A DNA stretch of 64,000 nt. Origin: Lachnospiraceae bacterium UBA3762 (GTDB lineage Bacteria; Bacillota; Clostridia; Lachnospirales; Lachnospiraceae). Position numbers and translations under genes: made by a program. Positions 8,101 to 14,445 of the stretch are shown here, piece by piece; the stretch's first letter is position 1; each line of letters opens with the position of its first letter. The stretch covers positions 23,549 to 87,548 of the forward strand of contig DFGA01000064.1 in assembly GCA_002371615.1 (NCBI GenBank). The letters run 5' to 3'. The notes beneath the pieces were generated by a model. That model was not told the origin of the DNA. It saw nothing but the letters and a program-made list of their open reading frames with translations, and did no database searches.

Positions 8101-9516
8101 TGCGAAGGAATGGAACTGCCTGAAGGTATGGATTCATCTGTCCCGGACAGGATAGTCCGGCTCAGACTTGGAGTATATTACAATGTTGACAAGTCGATAG
8201 ATATCGACAGAAGATTTGACCGTGCCAAGATGGCAGCAAGGAATGCACGTGGAGACTATATTAATGCCATAGGCACGTACGATGAGAAGATGCACGAGGA
8301 GATGATGTTCAGAGAACGGCTTCTTGAGGACTTCAGAGCCGATATTGAGAACAGAAATTTCACTGTCTATCTTCAGCCCAAATTTGATATAAGGCATGAG
8401 AAACCCATCCTTTCAAGCGCCGAAGCCCTTGTGAGATGGGTTCATCCCGAATTCGGCATGATAAGCCCGGGACTGTTCATTCCGCTGCTTGAAGAACACG
8501 GACTGATACTTGAACTTGACAGATATGTATGGAACGAGACTGCCGAATATATAAGAAAATGCAAGGATAATTATGGCTTTTCGGTTCCTGTGTCCGTTAA
8601 TGTTTCGAGAATAGATATGCTGATGCCGGATCTTAAGGGAATATTCAAGGAGATAATGCAGCGGTTTTCTCTTACCGCGGATGATATCATACTTGAAATT
8701 ACCGAAAGTGCGTACACGGGTGATTCCGAGCAGATCATATCAATGGCAGGAGAACTGCGCGGTATGGATATGGGCTTTAGGATCGAGATGGACGATTTCG
8801 GAACCGGATATTCGTCTCTCGGTATGCTCTCCGATCTTCCTATCGATGTGCTCAAACTTGACATGTCATTTATAAGGAATGCGTTCGGAGAAAACCGTGA
8901 TATGAGGATGATAGAGCTTATCATAGATATAGCCGATTATCTGAACGTGCCTGTAATTGCAGAGGGTGTCGAAACAGAAGAACAGTATCTGACTCTTAAA
9001 GCGATGGGCTGCGATATAGTTCAGGGGTACTATTTCTCCAAACCTCTTCCGCAGGAAGAATTCACGAAGCTCTTAGAAGAAAGAAGCCGTATAAAAATGC
9101 CGCAGCTGCCTGAAGTGCGCAGAAATCACACAAGCATCTCAAAAGCGCTTACGAACGATTTTGAGCGTATATACAACATTGATACGGTGTCTGACTGTTA
9201 CCTTGAATTCTACTCGGGACCAAGAGGTGAACTGCAGCTTAAGGCCGACGGCTCATCGTTCTATGATACGGGTATAGGTGAGATAACCGGTCACGTAACG
9301 GATGAGGACAGGGACAGACTGGTTAATATTCTTGACAGGGATAATCTTGCAAAGTGGGCAAAGTCTTCCGAAATCTGCGAGATCAGTTACAATAAAATGG
9401 TGAAAGGTGAACCGAGACCGTACGTCATGCGTACCATTCACACGAGAAACAGGGATGAAAATCATGTTGTTATCGGTATATCCTCCGGGAAGACCGTAGG
9501 AAAAGTTTCCGTATGA
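5125..9516 (+). CDS. Amino-acid-permease-like / GGDEF / REC / degenerate GGDEF / EAL / PAS-like fusion protein
   Basis: A single 1463-residue reading frame with no internal stop. Residues ~1-445 are an APC-superfamily permease (N-terminal SIGTSIGWGSLVV; helix-rich; ALSKDRILPG loop). More helices and a short acidic loop follow to ~565. GGDEF domain 1 has intact GGDEF at 650-654 and DLNGLKKVNDTLGHKAGDE; no RxxD inhibitory site is seen just upstream. A response-regulator receiver spans ~762-880, with DD at 766-767, the predicted phospho-acceptor D811 and a KP pair after it. A second GGDEF domain is degenerate (GADIF at 967-971). The EAL domain keeps the expected catalytic residues: EAL at 1100-1102, NVSR, EITES, DDFGTGYSS, LKLD, EGVET, QGYYFSKPLP. 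A C-terminal PAS-like region covers ~1335-1463. Prediction: a membrane transporter or transceptor that both makes and degrades cyclic di-GMP under control of a substrate and a phospho-relay. The permease could be a pure sensor. The ATG has AGAGGA 7-8 bases upstream. Confidence 0.93.
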   Translation: MNEKQLKRHMSPLAALAFSIGTSIGWGSLVVTCNTYLAGAGPCGSVLGLIIGGIAMLIISRSYTYLMRMYPEAGGAYSYSKEVLGYDYGFLAAWFLAMTYLAILWANITSLPLFGRIFLGGLFKVGKLYTIFGYDVYIGEILLSVAATVVATLICANFKRAVDAAMVVLAAIFILGIAVCFVEALSGGGSVGKPYFIEDTNAVKQVVEIAVISPWAFIGFENISHFTEEFTFDRRKLGRIFTISVIVTLSLYIMITLMSVTAYPDRYSNWSEYIADIGNLSGIEALPPFYAAHYYMGDSGVYILMLVLLSLVITSLFGNISAISRLFYALSKDRILPGKLDMIYDNGIPKKSVALVGAVSVLIPFVGRTAIGWIVDVTTIGATIIYALTCVSAVKLAKESGDKTEARLGRIGLVLMAAFGSYLLIPDIVTRSSVSKETFLLFIVWSVLGFVYFRHILKKDVEKRFGSSAIVWVALMSLVFFVSFVWMKQSMLTTDDATKAAVLEHYESIAETDSAEAVEVEAFLEGQFEKREMITTNVVFITMIVFAFVLAVMLTNHTYMSRRSLESEMRANTDSMTGVRNKHAYFVREKEINETIAAGTVRNFAIVVCDLNGLKKVNDTLGHKAGDEYIIASARMIGEIFQHSPIYRVGGDEFLVIVSGRDYNVRGELMRILHERSKDHITNGGAVVSGGISDYIPDIDFEVNNVFNRADKKMYEEKKLLKSLGAATRDDEVQTVSESAAASSLPEGFIEENVILNVRRSILIVDDESINQQLLGNMIEDDYEVLYASDGEDALEKIVEHREDIALIMLDIMMPKMGGVELLSRLKEDPEFRIIPVIVLTSDQNSEVECLKLGAADFIPKPYPLPEVIKARINKCIELYEDRSIINSTQRDNLTNLFNIDYFQRYVKLFDQHYPDNPMDAVVVDINRFHMINERYGKDYGDMLLRRVGERVRQQARKLGGVTCRQGADIFYLYIPHSDDYKDVLDKISDRLCEGMELPEGMDSSVPDRIVRLRLGVYYNVDKSIDIDRRFDRAKMAARNARGDYINAIGTYDEKMHEEMMFRERLLEDFRADIENRNFTVYLQPKFDIRHEKPILSSAEALVRWVHPEFGMISPGLFIPLLEEHGLILELDRYVWNETAEYIRKCKDNYGFSVPVSVNVSRIDMLMPDLKGIFKEIMQRFSLTADDIILEITESAYTGDSEQIISMAGELRGMDMGFRIEMDDFGTGYSSLGMLSDLPIDVLKLDMSFIRNAFGENRDMRMIELIIDIADYLNVPVIAEGVETEEQYLTLKAMGCDIVQGYYFSKPLPQEEFTKLLEERSRIKMPQLPEVRRNHTSISKALTNDFERIYNIDTVSDCYLEFYSGPRGELQLKADGSSFYDTGIGEITGHVTDEDRDRLVNILDRDNLAKWAKSSEICEISYNKMVKGEPRPYVMRTIHTRNRDENHVVIGISSGKTVGKVSV

Positions 9517-9522
9517 TTTGTA

Positions 9523-9551
9523 TTGTAACCGGTGCGATTTTATCATATAAT
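9523..9551 (+). promoter_or_regulatory. Promoter upstream of the glutamine-synthetase-like gene
   Basis: TTGTAA (9523-9528), exact 17-base spacer, perfect TATAAT (9546-9551). The expected start (~9558) lies only about nine bases before a strong terminator hairpin, so initiating polymerase must read through that hairpin to reach the gene at 9631. Confidence 0.75.
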
Positions 9552-9566
9552 AACTGTCGGACAAAG

Positions 9567-9598
9567 GCGTCATGGATTATTTCATGACGCTTTTTTTT
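9567..9598 (+). terminator. Strong intrinsic terminator, possibly a leader attenuator
   Basis: GCGTCATG (9567-9574) pairs perfectly with CATGACGC (9583-9590) around an 8-base loop, followed by T8. It ends transcription from the fusion gene, but because the promoter at 9523-9551 lies upstream it also sits in the leader of the next operon. Confidence 0.9.
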
Positions 9599-9630
9599 GA
9601 AAGAAGAAACAAGTATGGAAGGAGAGGGCA

Positions 9631-10914
9631 ATGAAGAAAGAAGACATACTGAGCATGATCGATGAGGAAGGGGTTGAGTTTATCAGACTTCAGTTTACCG
9701 ATGTTTTCGGGAAACTTAAAAATATTGCCGTAACGCCGGGACAGATGAGCAAGGTATTTGCCAACAGGTATTCGTTCTACGGTGCGGCTGTTTACGGTAA
9801 CAAATATGATTTTGACGACAGACTTTATCTGTATCCTGACCTTGATACTTTCTCGATCCTTCCGTGGAGACCCCAGCAGGGGAAGGTTGCGAAGATATAC
9901 TGTGATATACATTTTGCGGACGGGACTCCTTTTGAAAACGCTCCAAGATATATTTTGAAAAGAGCTGTTGATAAAGCAAAAGAGTCCGGCTACAGCCTGA
10001 TAGTTGATCCGGAGTGTGAGTTTTTCCTGTTTCATACGGATGAAAACGGGCTGCCGACCACAACTTCTCACGAACTTGCGGAATACATGGATGTGGGTCC
10101 TGTGGATTTCGGAGAAAATGCCAGAAGAGACATTGTTCTGATGCTGGAGGAAATGGGATTCGAGATAGAGTCTTCGCATCATGAACATGCTCCCGCGCAG
10201 CATGAGATAGACTTCAAGGAGGATGATGCTTTTGCTATGGCAGACTCCATTCAGACATTTAAGTTTGCTGTCAGGTCGATCGCTAAGAGATTCGGTCTGT
10301 ATGCAACGTTTATGCCGATGCCGCGACAGGGGGTTGCAGGTTCGGGAATGCATATCCGGCTAAGGCTTATGAAGGATGGAAAGAATGTATTTATGAAGTC
10401 TGACGGAGTGCCGTCAGATGAGGCTATGTGGTTTTCGGGCGGAATAATGCAGCATGCAAGGGGCCTTGCCGCTATCGCCAATCCTACTGTCAACTCATAC
10501 AAAAGGCTTGTATCGGGACTTGATGCACCATATATGATCAATTGGGCTACAAAGGGAGAAAAGGCGCTCATCAACATAGAATCCGAACCGGATGATGTTA
10601 AGGTGGAGATACGGTTCCCTGACGGTGCGGCCAATCCGTACCTGCTGTTTGCAACGTGCATTGCGGCCGGACTTGACGGTATTGATAAACAGACCTCTCC
10701 GGGTGATGAACTTGCAACTGACACATCCTCATTCGGGCATCTTCCGGATGATCTTAAAGAAGCCCTAGAGGAGCTTGGGAAAGATGAGGTCGTAAAAGGC
10801 GCTCTGGGAAGTGATTTTACTGATATTTACACAAAGATCAAACGGGATGAATGGAATGATTTTATCTCCGAAGTAACGGAGTGGGAAATACGTAATTATC
10901 TGGCAAAGTTGTAA
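9631..10914 (+). CDS. Divergent type I glutamine synthetase homologue
   Basis: 427 residues with the GS fold: N-terminal beta-grasp (FIRLQFTDVFGKLKN) and the catalytic barrel. Metal ligands appear kept in ECEFFLF, QHEIDF and GSGMHI, and NPTVNSYKRLV and VEIRFPDGAANPYL are clear. Several residues invariant in true glutamine synthetase are changed: Tyr50 where the FDGSS motif has the ammonium-binding Asp; Asp298 in place of the flap Glu (GYEAP becomes GLDAP); Glu310 and Asn315 in place of the two arginines of NRSxxIRIP; and AGSGMH for NGSGMH. It may use another amine, be weakly active, or act as a regulator. It sits behind a promoter-terminator leader and is followed by an ANTAR gene 18 bases downstream. 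The ATG has AGGAGAG upstream. Confidence 0.88.
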   Translation: MKKEDILSMIDEEGVEFIRLQFTDVFGKLKNIAVTPGQMSKVFANRYSFYGAAVYGNKYDFDDRLYLYPDLDTFSILPWRPQQGKVAKIYCDIHFADGTPFENAPRYILKRAVDKAKESGYSLIVDPECEFFLFHTDENGLPTTTSHELAEYMDVGPVDFGENARRDIVLMLEEMGFEIESSHHEHAPAQHEIDFKEDDAFAMADSIQTFKFAVRSIAKRFGLYATFMPMPRQGVAGSGMHIRLRLMKDGKNVFMKSDGVPSDEAMWFSGGIMQHARGLAAIANPTVNSYKRLVSGLDAPYMINWATKGEKALINIESEPDDVKVEIRFPDGAANPYLLFATCIAAGLDGIDKQTSPGDELATDTSSFGHLPDDLKEALEELGKDEVVKGALGSDFTDIYTKIKRDEWNDFISEVTEWEIRNYLAKL

Positions 10915-10932
10915 GATTCGCAAGGAGATCCG

Positions 10933-11478
10933 ATGGGCGCGATAATAGTGGCAATGCCCAAACATGAAGACTCGGAGCGGATCGTGTCGGTCATAAAGCA
11001 AAGTGGAATATGGGCAGATATATTCATTTGTTCTTCCGGTTCCGAAATACTGCGCAGGATCGAAGATATGGATATAAGTCTGATCATCTGTACCCGTAAG
11101 CTTAAGGATATGGGGTACGAGGAACTGCACGGCTATCTGCCGCCAAAGCTTAACCTGTTGCTTCTGACCAAGGATGTGCGCATAGGTCTGTATTCGAGTA
11201 ATATAATAGTTCTTCAGATGCCATTCAGGACATCTGATCTGGTAAACAGCGTCCGTATGATGCTGCCAGGGCAGATACCGGAGGGACGCAGGAAACTTCC
11301 TGCAAGATCGGCACTTGACAAGCAGACGATCGATAAGGCCAAGACGCTGCTGATGGCGCGGAATAACATGACCGAACCGGAAGCCTACAGGTATCTTCAG
11401 AAGAACAGTATGGATATGGGAAGGACTCTTTGTGAGACGGCCCATATGATCATTTCAATGATAGATGAGGTGCTGTAG
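10933..11478 (+). CDS. ANTAR-domain regulator with a pseudo-receiver
   Basis: 181 residues. The C-terminal ANTAR domain (~127-179, including IDKAKTLLMARNNMTEPEAYRYLQ) belongs to a family that binds paired RNA hairpins and prevents transcription termination. The N-terminal half has receiver-like length, but the acidic pocket is missing (AMPKHEDS at the start) and the phospho-acceptor position is occupied by Cys53 (IICTRK). It is therefore unlikely to be activated by ordinary aspartyl phosphorylation. ANTAR regulators are commonly encoded beside glutamine synthetase genes in Clostridia, which suggests nitrogen control. RBS AAGGAG precedes the ATG. I did not find a clear two-hairpin ANTAR target in the short leader at 9558-9630. 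Confidence 0.88.
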   Translation: MGAIIVAMPKHEDSERIVSVIKQSGIWADIFICSSGSEILRRIEDMDISLIICTRKLKDMGYEELHGYLPPKLNLLLLTKDVRIGLYSSNIIVLQMPFRTSDLVNSVRMMLPGQIPEGRRKLPARSALDKQTIDKAKTLLMARNNMTEPEAYRYLQKNSMDMGRTLCETAHMIISMIDEVL

Positions 11479-11528
11479 AGCTTTGGACTGTGCTGCCCCG
11501 GAAATATAAAGGTACGAGGAGAATCAAT

Positions 11529-12713
11529 ATGGTTAAGATCAATGACAATTATAACAGGCTTGAAGGAAGCTATCTGTTTTCGACGATAGCAAAGAAAGTC
11601 GGTGCCTATACCAAGGAACATCCCGATAAGAGGATCATCAGACTCGGAATAGGGGATGTTACAAGACCGCTTCCCGCTGCGGTTATTAAGGCACTTCACC
11701 TTGCGGTTGATGAAATGGCAGACGAGAGTACTTTTAAGGGATATGCCCCGGATAAGGGGTATGATTTTCTGCGTCATGCAATATGCGAAAATGATTTCAG
11801 ACAAAGAGGGTGTGATATAGATGAGGATGAGATATTTGTTTCCGACGGGGCAAAACCGGATTCGGGAAATATTCAGGAAATATTCTCGAGTGATTCATCT
11901 GTAGCGGTTTGCGATCCTGTTTATCCGGTTTATGTTGATTCCAATGTTATGGCGGGACGTAAGATTTCTTATCTGCCCTGTACTGCCGAAAATGGTTTTA
12001 AGCCGCAAATACCTGACAGAGAGTATGACATGATCTACATATGTTCTCCCAATAATCCGACAGGATGTGCGCTTACGGAATATGAACTTCAGCAGTGGGT
12101 CGATTATGCCGCAGGCTGCGGAGCGGTTATAATATTCGATGCGGCATATGAGGCTTACATTAGTGAAGACGGCGTTCCACATTCGATCTATGAGTGTCGT
12201 GGGGCCAGAGAATGTGCTGTCGAACTGCGATCCTTCTCGAAAAATGCCGGGTTTACGGGGCTAAGACTCGGATATGCCGTAGTTCCGAAAGAACTCGTAA
12301 GGGGAGGCATCTCGCTTAATTCGCTGTGGGCAAGAAGGCATGCGACCAAATACAACGGGGCTCCGTATATAGTTCAACGTGCAGGTGAAGCGGTCTATTC
12401 CGCAGAAGGAAAGCAGCAGGTAAGGCAGCTTGTCGACTACTATATGGAAAATGCATCGTATATATTGTCGGGACTTACAAAAGCAGGTTTTGAGGCGTTT
12501 GGAGGTGTTAATTCCCCGTATGTGTGGATGGCGACACCGGATGGTATGTCAAGCTGGGAATTTTTCGATATGCTGCTTGAAAGAGCCGGAGTGGTAGGTA
12601 CACCGGGCGTGGGATTCGGAGCCTGCGGAGAGGGGTATTTTCGGCTGACATCGTTTGGAAACAGTGAAAACACAAAGGAAGCGGTTGACAGGATAGTAAG
12701 TCTTATGGCGTGA
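11529..12713 (+). CDS. dapL: LL-diaminopimelate aminotransferase
   Basis: About 394 residues. A PLP enzyme that converts tetrahydrodipicolinate directly to LL-diaminopimelate with glutamate as amino donor, for lysine and for the meso-DAP of peptidoglycan. Visible features: N-terminal YNRLEGSYLFSTIAKKV, LGIGDVTRPLP, DPVYPVYVDSNVMAGR, CSPNNPTG, and the PLP-lysine segment SFSKNAGFTGLRLGY near residue 236. The ATG at 11529 is chosen because GAGGAGA lies about eight bases upstream and it matches the family start; an upstream in-frame start at 11490 has no ribosome site. It follows the ANTAR gene by 50 bases in the same orientation. It is consistent with the meso-DAP-type MurE at 59400. Confidence 0.93.
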   Translation: MVKINDNYNRLEGSYLFSTIAKKVGAYTKEHPDKRIIRLGIGDVTRPLPAAVIKALHLAVDEMADESTFKGYAPDKGYDFLRHAICENDFRQRGCDIDEDEIFVSDGAKPDSGNIQEIFSSDSSVAVCDPVYPVYVDSNVMAGRKISYLPCTAENGFKPQIPDREYDMIYICSPNNPTGCALTEYELQQWVDYAAGCGAVIIFDAAYEAYISEDGVPHSIYECRGARECAVELRSFSKNAGFTGLRLGYAVVPKELVRGGISLNSLWARRHATKYNGAPYIVQRAGEAVYSAEGKQQVRQLVDYYMENASYILSGLTKAGFEAFGGVNSPYVWMATPDGMSSWEFFDMLLERAGVVGTPGVGFGACGEGYFRLTSFGNSENTKEAVDRIVSLMA

Positions 12714-12730
12714 TTGCAGCTGATTTTGAA

Positions 12731-12798
12731 ATGTCAAGTTGCCGTATGTCAAGATACAAAGCAAGTAACTTGACATACGGCAAAATTGTATCTTGACA
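12731..12798. repeat. Nested inverted-repeat cluster with four copies of TGTCAAG/CTTGACA
   Basis: Two perfect inverted repeats share bases. TTGCCGTATGTCAAG (12739-12753) matches the reverse complement at 12769-12783 (15 bp). TGTCAAGATACAA (12747-12759) matches the reverse complement at 12786-12798 (13 bp). They overlap at 12747-12753, so only one can form at a time. The heptamer TGTCAAG occurs at 12732 and 12747, and its complement CTTGACA at 12769 and 12792. The last copy contains the -35 box of the glmM promoter. No T-tract follows, so this is not an ordinary terminator; multiple operator half-sites are the best reading. Confidence 0.85.
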
Positions 12799-12820
12799 AA
12801 TAAGACCCGGTGTGTAAAAT
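12793..12820 (+). promoter_or_regulatory. Promoter of the HTH-glmM operon
   Basis: TTGACA (12793-12798), 16-base spacer, TAAAAT (12815-12820). The -35 box lies within the last arm of the repeat cluster, so a protein bound there would block it. Confidence 0.7.
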
Positions 12821-12860
12821 GAAATGTATAAATACTAAATAAGCCGGGAAAGGAAATAGA

Positions 12861-14423
12861 ATGAAATATCTTGATGTTCATGAGGCGTCTGCCAAATGGG
12901 ACATGACGGAAAGACGTATTACAATGTTGTGCCGCAACGGTGTCATAGAAGGCGCCCAAAAGGATGGAAAGGTGTGGCTTATTCCGGCCAATACACCCAA
13001 ACCTTATGACGGCAGAACCAAAGAGGCCCACAGGGCCGGTAAGAAAAGAGAAAAAAAGGAGAGAATAGTTATGGGCAAGTATTTCGGAACAGACGGCTTC
13101 CGAGGCAAGGCAGGTGTTGTTCTTACTGCGGAGCATGCGTTTAAGATCGGCCGCTTTCTTGGATGGTATTACGGCAAGGAGCATCCGGCAAGAATTGTTA
13201 TCGGTAAGGATACGAGACGTTCTTCCTACATGTATGAGAATGCTCTTTCTGCCGGTATAACGTCATCAGGAGGGGATTCGTACCTTCTGCATGTTACTAC
13301 AACCCCCTGTGTCAGTTATATCACAAGAACGGAAGGGTTTGACTGCGGCATCATGATCTCTGCCAGTCATAATCCGTTCTTTGACAACGGCATCAAACTC
13401 ATGAATAACGAAGGCGAGAAAATGGAAGATGAAGTCCAGGATCTTGTTGAACAGTTTATTGACGGACTGATAGATGATGTTGAGTGGGCTACCGATGATA
13501 AGATCGGAAGAACTATAGATTTCTATTCGGGACGTAACCGTTATATCGGATACCTTACGAGTATCGCACCGGTTTCTTTCGAAAAATGCAAAGTTGCGCT
13601 TGATTGCGCAAACGGTAGTTCGTGGATGATCGGCCGCGCGGTTTTCGATGCACTTGGCTCCAAGATAAATGTTATGAATGACACTCCCGATGGTGTAAAC
13701 ATCAACTTAAATGCCGGTTCCACCCATATCGAGGGACTGCAAAAATATGTTCGCGAGAACAAGGTTGATGTGGGATTTGCCTTTGACGGAGATGCCGACA
13801 GATGTCTGGCGGTCGATGAATACGGGGATGTGGTAAACGGAGACATGATCATGTACATCTGCGCAAAGCATTTCAAGAATAAGGGAATGCTTCCGAGCAA
13901 TACGGTAGTTACGACCGTAATGTCGAATTTCGGATTATACAAAGCCTTCGACAATATCGGAATCAATTATGAGAAGACAAAAGTCGGCGACCGTTATGTA
14001 TATGAAAACATGAAAGAAAACGATCATATGATCGGTGGCGAGCAGTCGGGGCACGTTATATTCAGGAAATATGCGCACACAGGTGACGGACTTGTCACGG
14101 CCATCATGCTTATGACTGTTCTTGTTGAGACGCATCTTCCACTGTCGGTACTCGCTTCGGAAGTGAAGATGTATCCGCAGGTTCTTAAGAATGTTGAAGT
14201 TGACGACAAAGAAGCAACACTTGAAGATCCTGCCGTAAAAGGAGCGGTTGATAGTACGACTTCGTATCTTGGAAATGAGGGACGCGTTCTATTGAGAGCT
14301 TCAGGAACAGAGCCTGTTCTTCGCGTGATGAGTGAGGCGCAGACATATAAAGACTGTGAAAAATGTGTTGATGAGATAATTGCCGCAATGAAAGAGTCGG
14401 GGCATCTTGTCAAGATCCGGTAA
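12861..14423 (+). CDS. glmM: Phosphoglucosamine mutase with N-terminal helix-turn-helix domain
   Basis: 520 residues. Residues 1-~55 are an excisionase/MerR-like DNA-binding domain (ASAKWDMTERRITMLCRNG, then a wing ending VWLIP). A basic linker (KKREKKER) leads to a complete GlmM from residue 71 (MGKYFGTDGFRG). GlmM interconverts glucosamine-6-phosphate and glucosamine-1-phosphate for UDP-GlcNAc synthesis. Catalytic Ser169 in ISASHNP, the metal loop FDGDADR and the C-terminal phosphate loop RASGTEP are present. Both starts have good ribosome sites: AAAGGAAA before 12861 and AAGGAGAG before 13071. The cell may therefore make a fused and a free enzyme. The nested repeats immediately upstream are a plausible binding site for the HTH domain (autoregulation, inferred). 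The next genes in the operon continue the pathway. Confidence 0.92.
   Translation: MKYLDVHEASAKWDMTERRITMLCRNGVIEGAQKDGKVWLIPANTPKPYDGRTKEAHRAGKKREKKERIVMGKYFGTDGFRGKAGVVLTAEHAFKIGRFLGWYYGKEHPARIVIGKDTRRSSYMYENALSAGITSSGGDSYLLHVTTTPCVSYITRTEGFDCGIMISASHNPFFDNGIKLMNNEGEKMEDEVQDLVEQFIDGLIDDVEWATDDKIGRTIDFYSGRNRYIGYLTSIAPVSFEKCKVALDCANGSSWMIGRAVFDALGSKINVMNDTPDGVNINLNAGSTHIEGLQKYVRENKVDVGFAFDGDADRCLAVDEYGDVVNGDMIMYICAKHFKNKGMLPSNTVVTTVMSNFGLYKAFDNIGINYEKTKVGDRYVYENMKENDHMIGGEQSGHVIFRKYAHTGDGLVTAIMLMTVLVETHLPLSVLASEVKMYPQVLKNVEVDDKEATLEDPAVKGAVDSTTSYLGNEGRVLLRASGTEPVLRVMSEAQTYKDCEKCVDEIIAAMKESGHLVKIR
13057..13073 (+). promoter_or_regulatory. Internal ribosome binding site and alternative start inside HTH-glmM
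   Basis: AAGGAGAG (13057-13064), a 7-base spacer and ATG (13071) in frame at residue 71, exactly where canonical GlmM begins. It would yield a normal 450-residue GlmM without the DNA-binding domain. Confidence 0.75.
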
Positions 14424-14445
14424 GAGTATAAGAAAGGTGGTACAC

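Noticed and set aside
9552..9630. Two-hairpin ANTAR target in the GS-like leader
   Set aside because: Only one hairpin fits between the predicted transcription start and the gene, and its loop is eight bases, not the six expected for ANTAR sites.
9577..10353. 258-codon minus-strand frame opposite the GS-like gene
   Set aside because: Composition is random (many His, Arg, Cys), there is no motif, and the sense frame is a clear enzyme.
12714..12798. Ordinary terminator after dapL
   Set aside because: The long inverted repeats are not followed by T-tracts, and they contain the -35 box of the next promoter.
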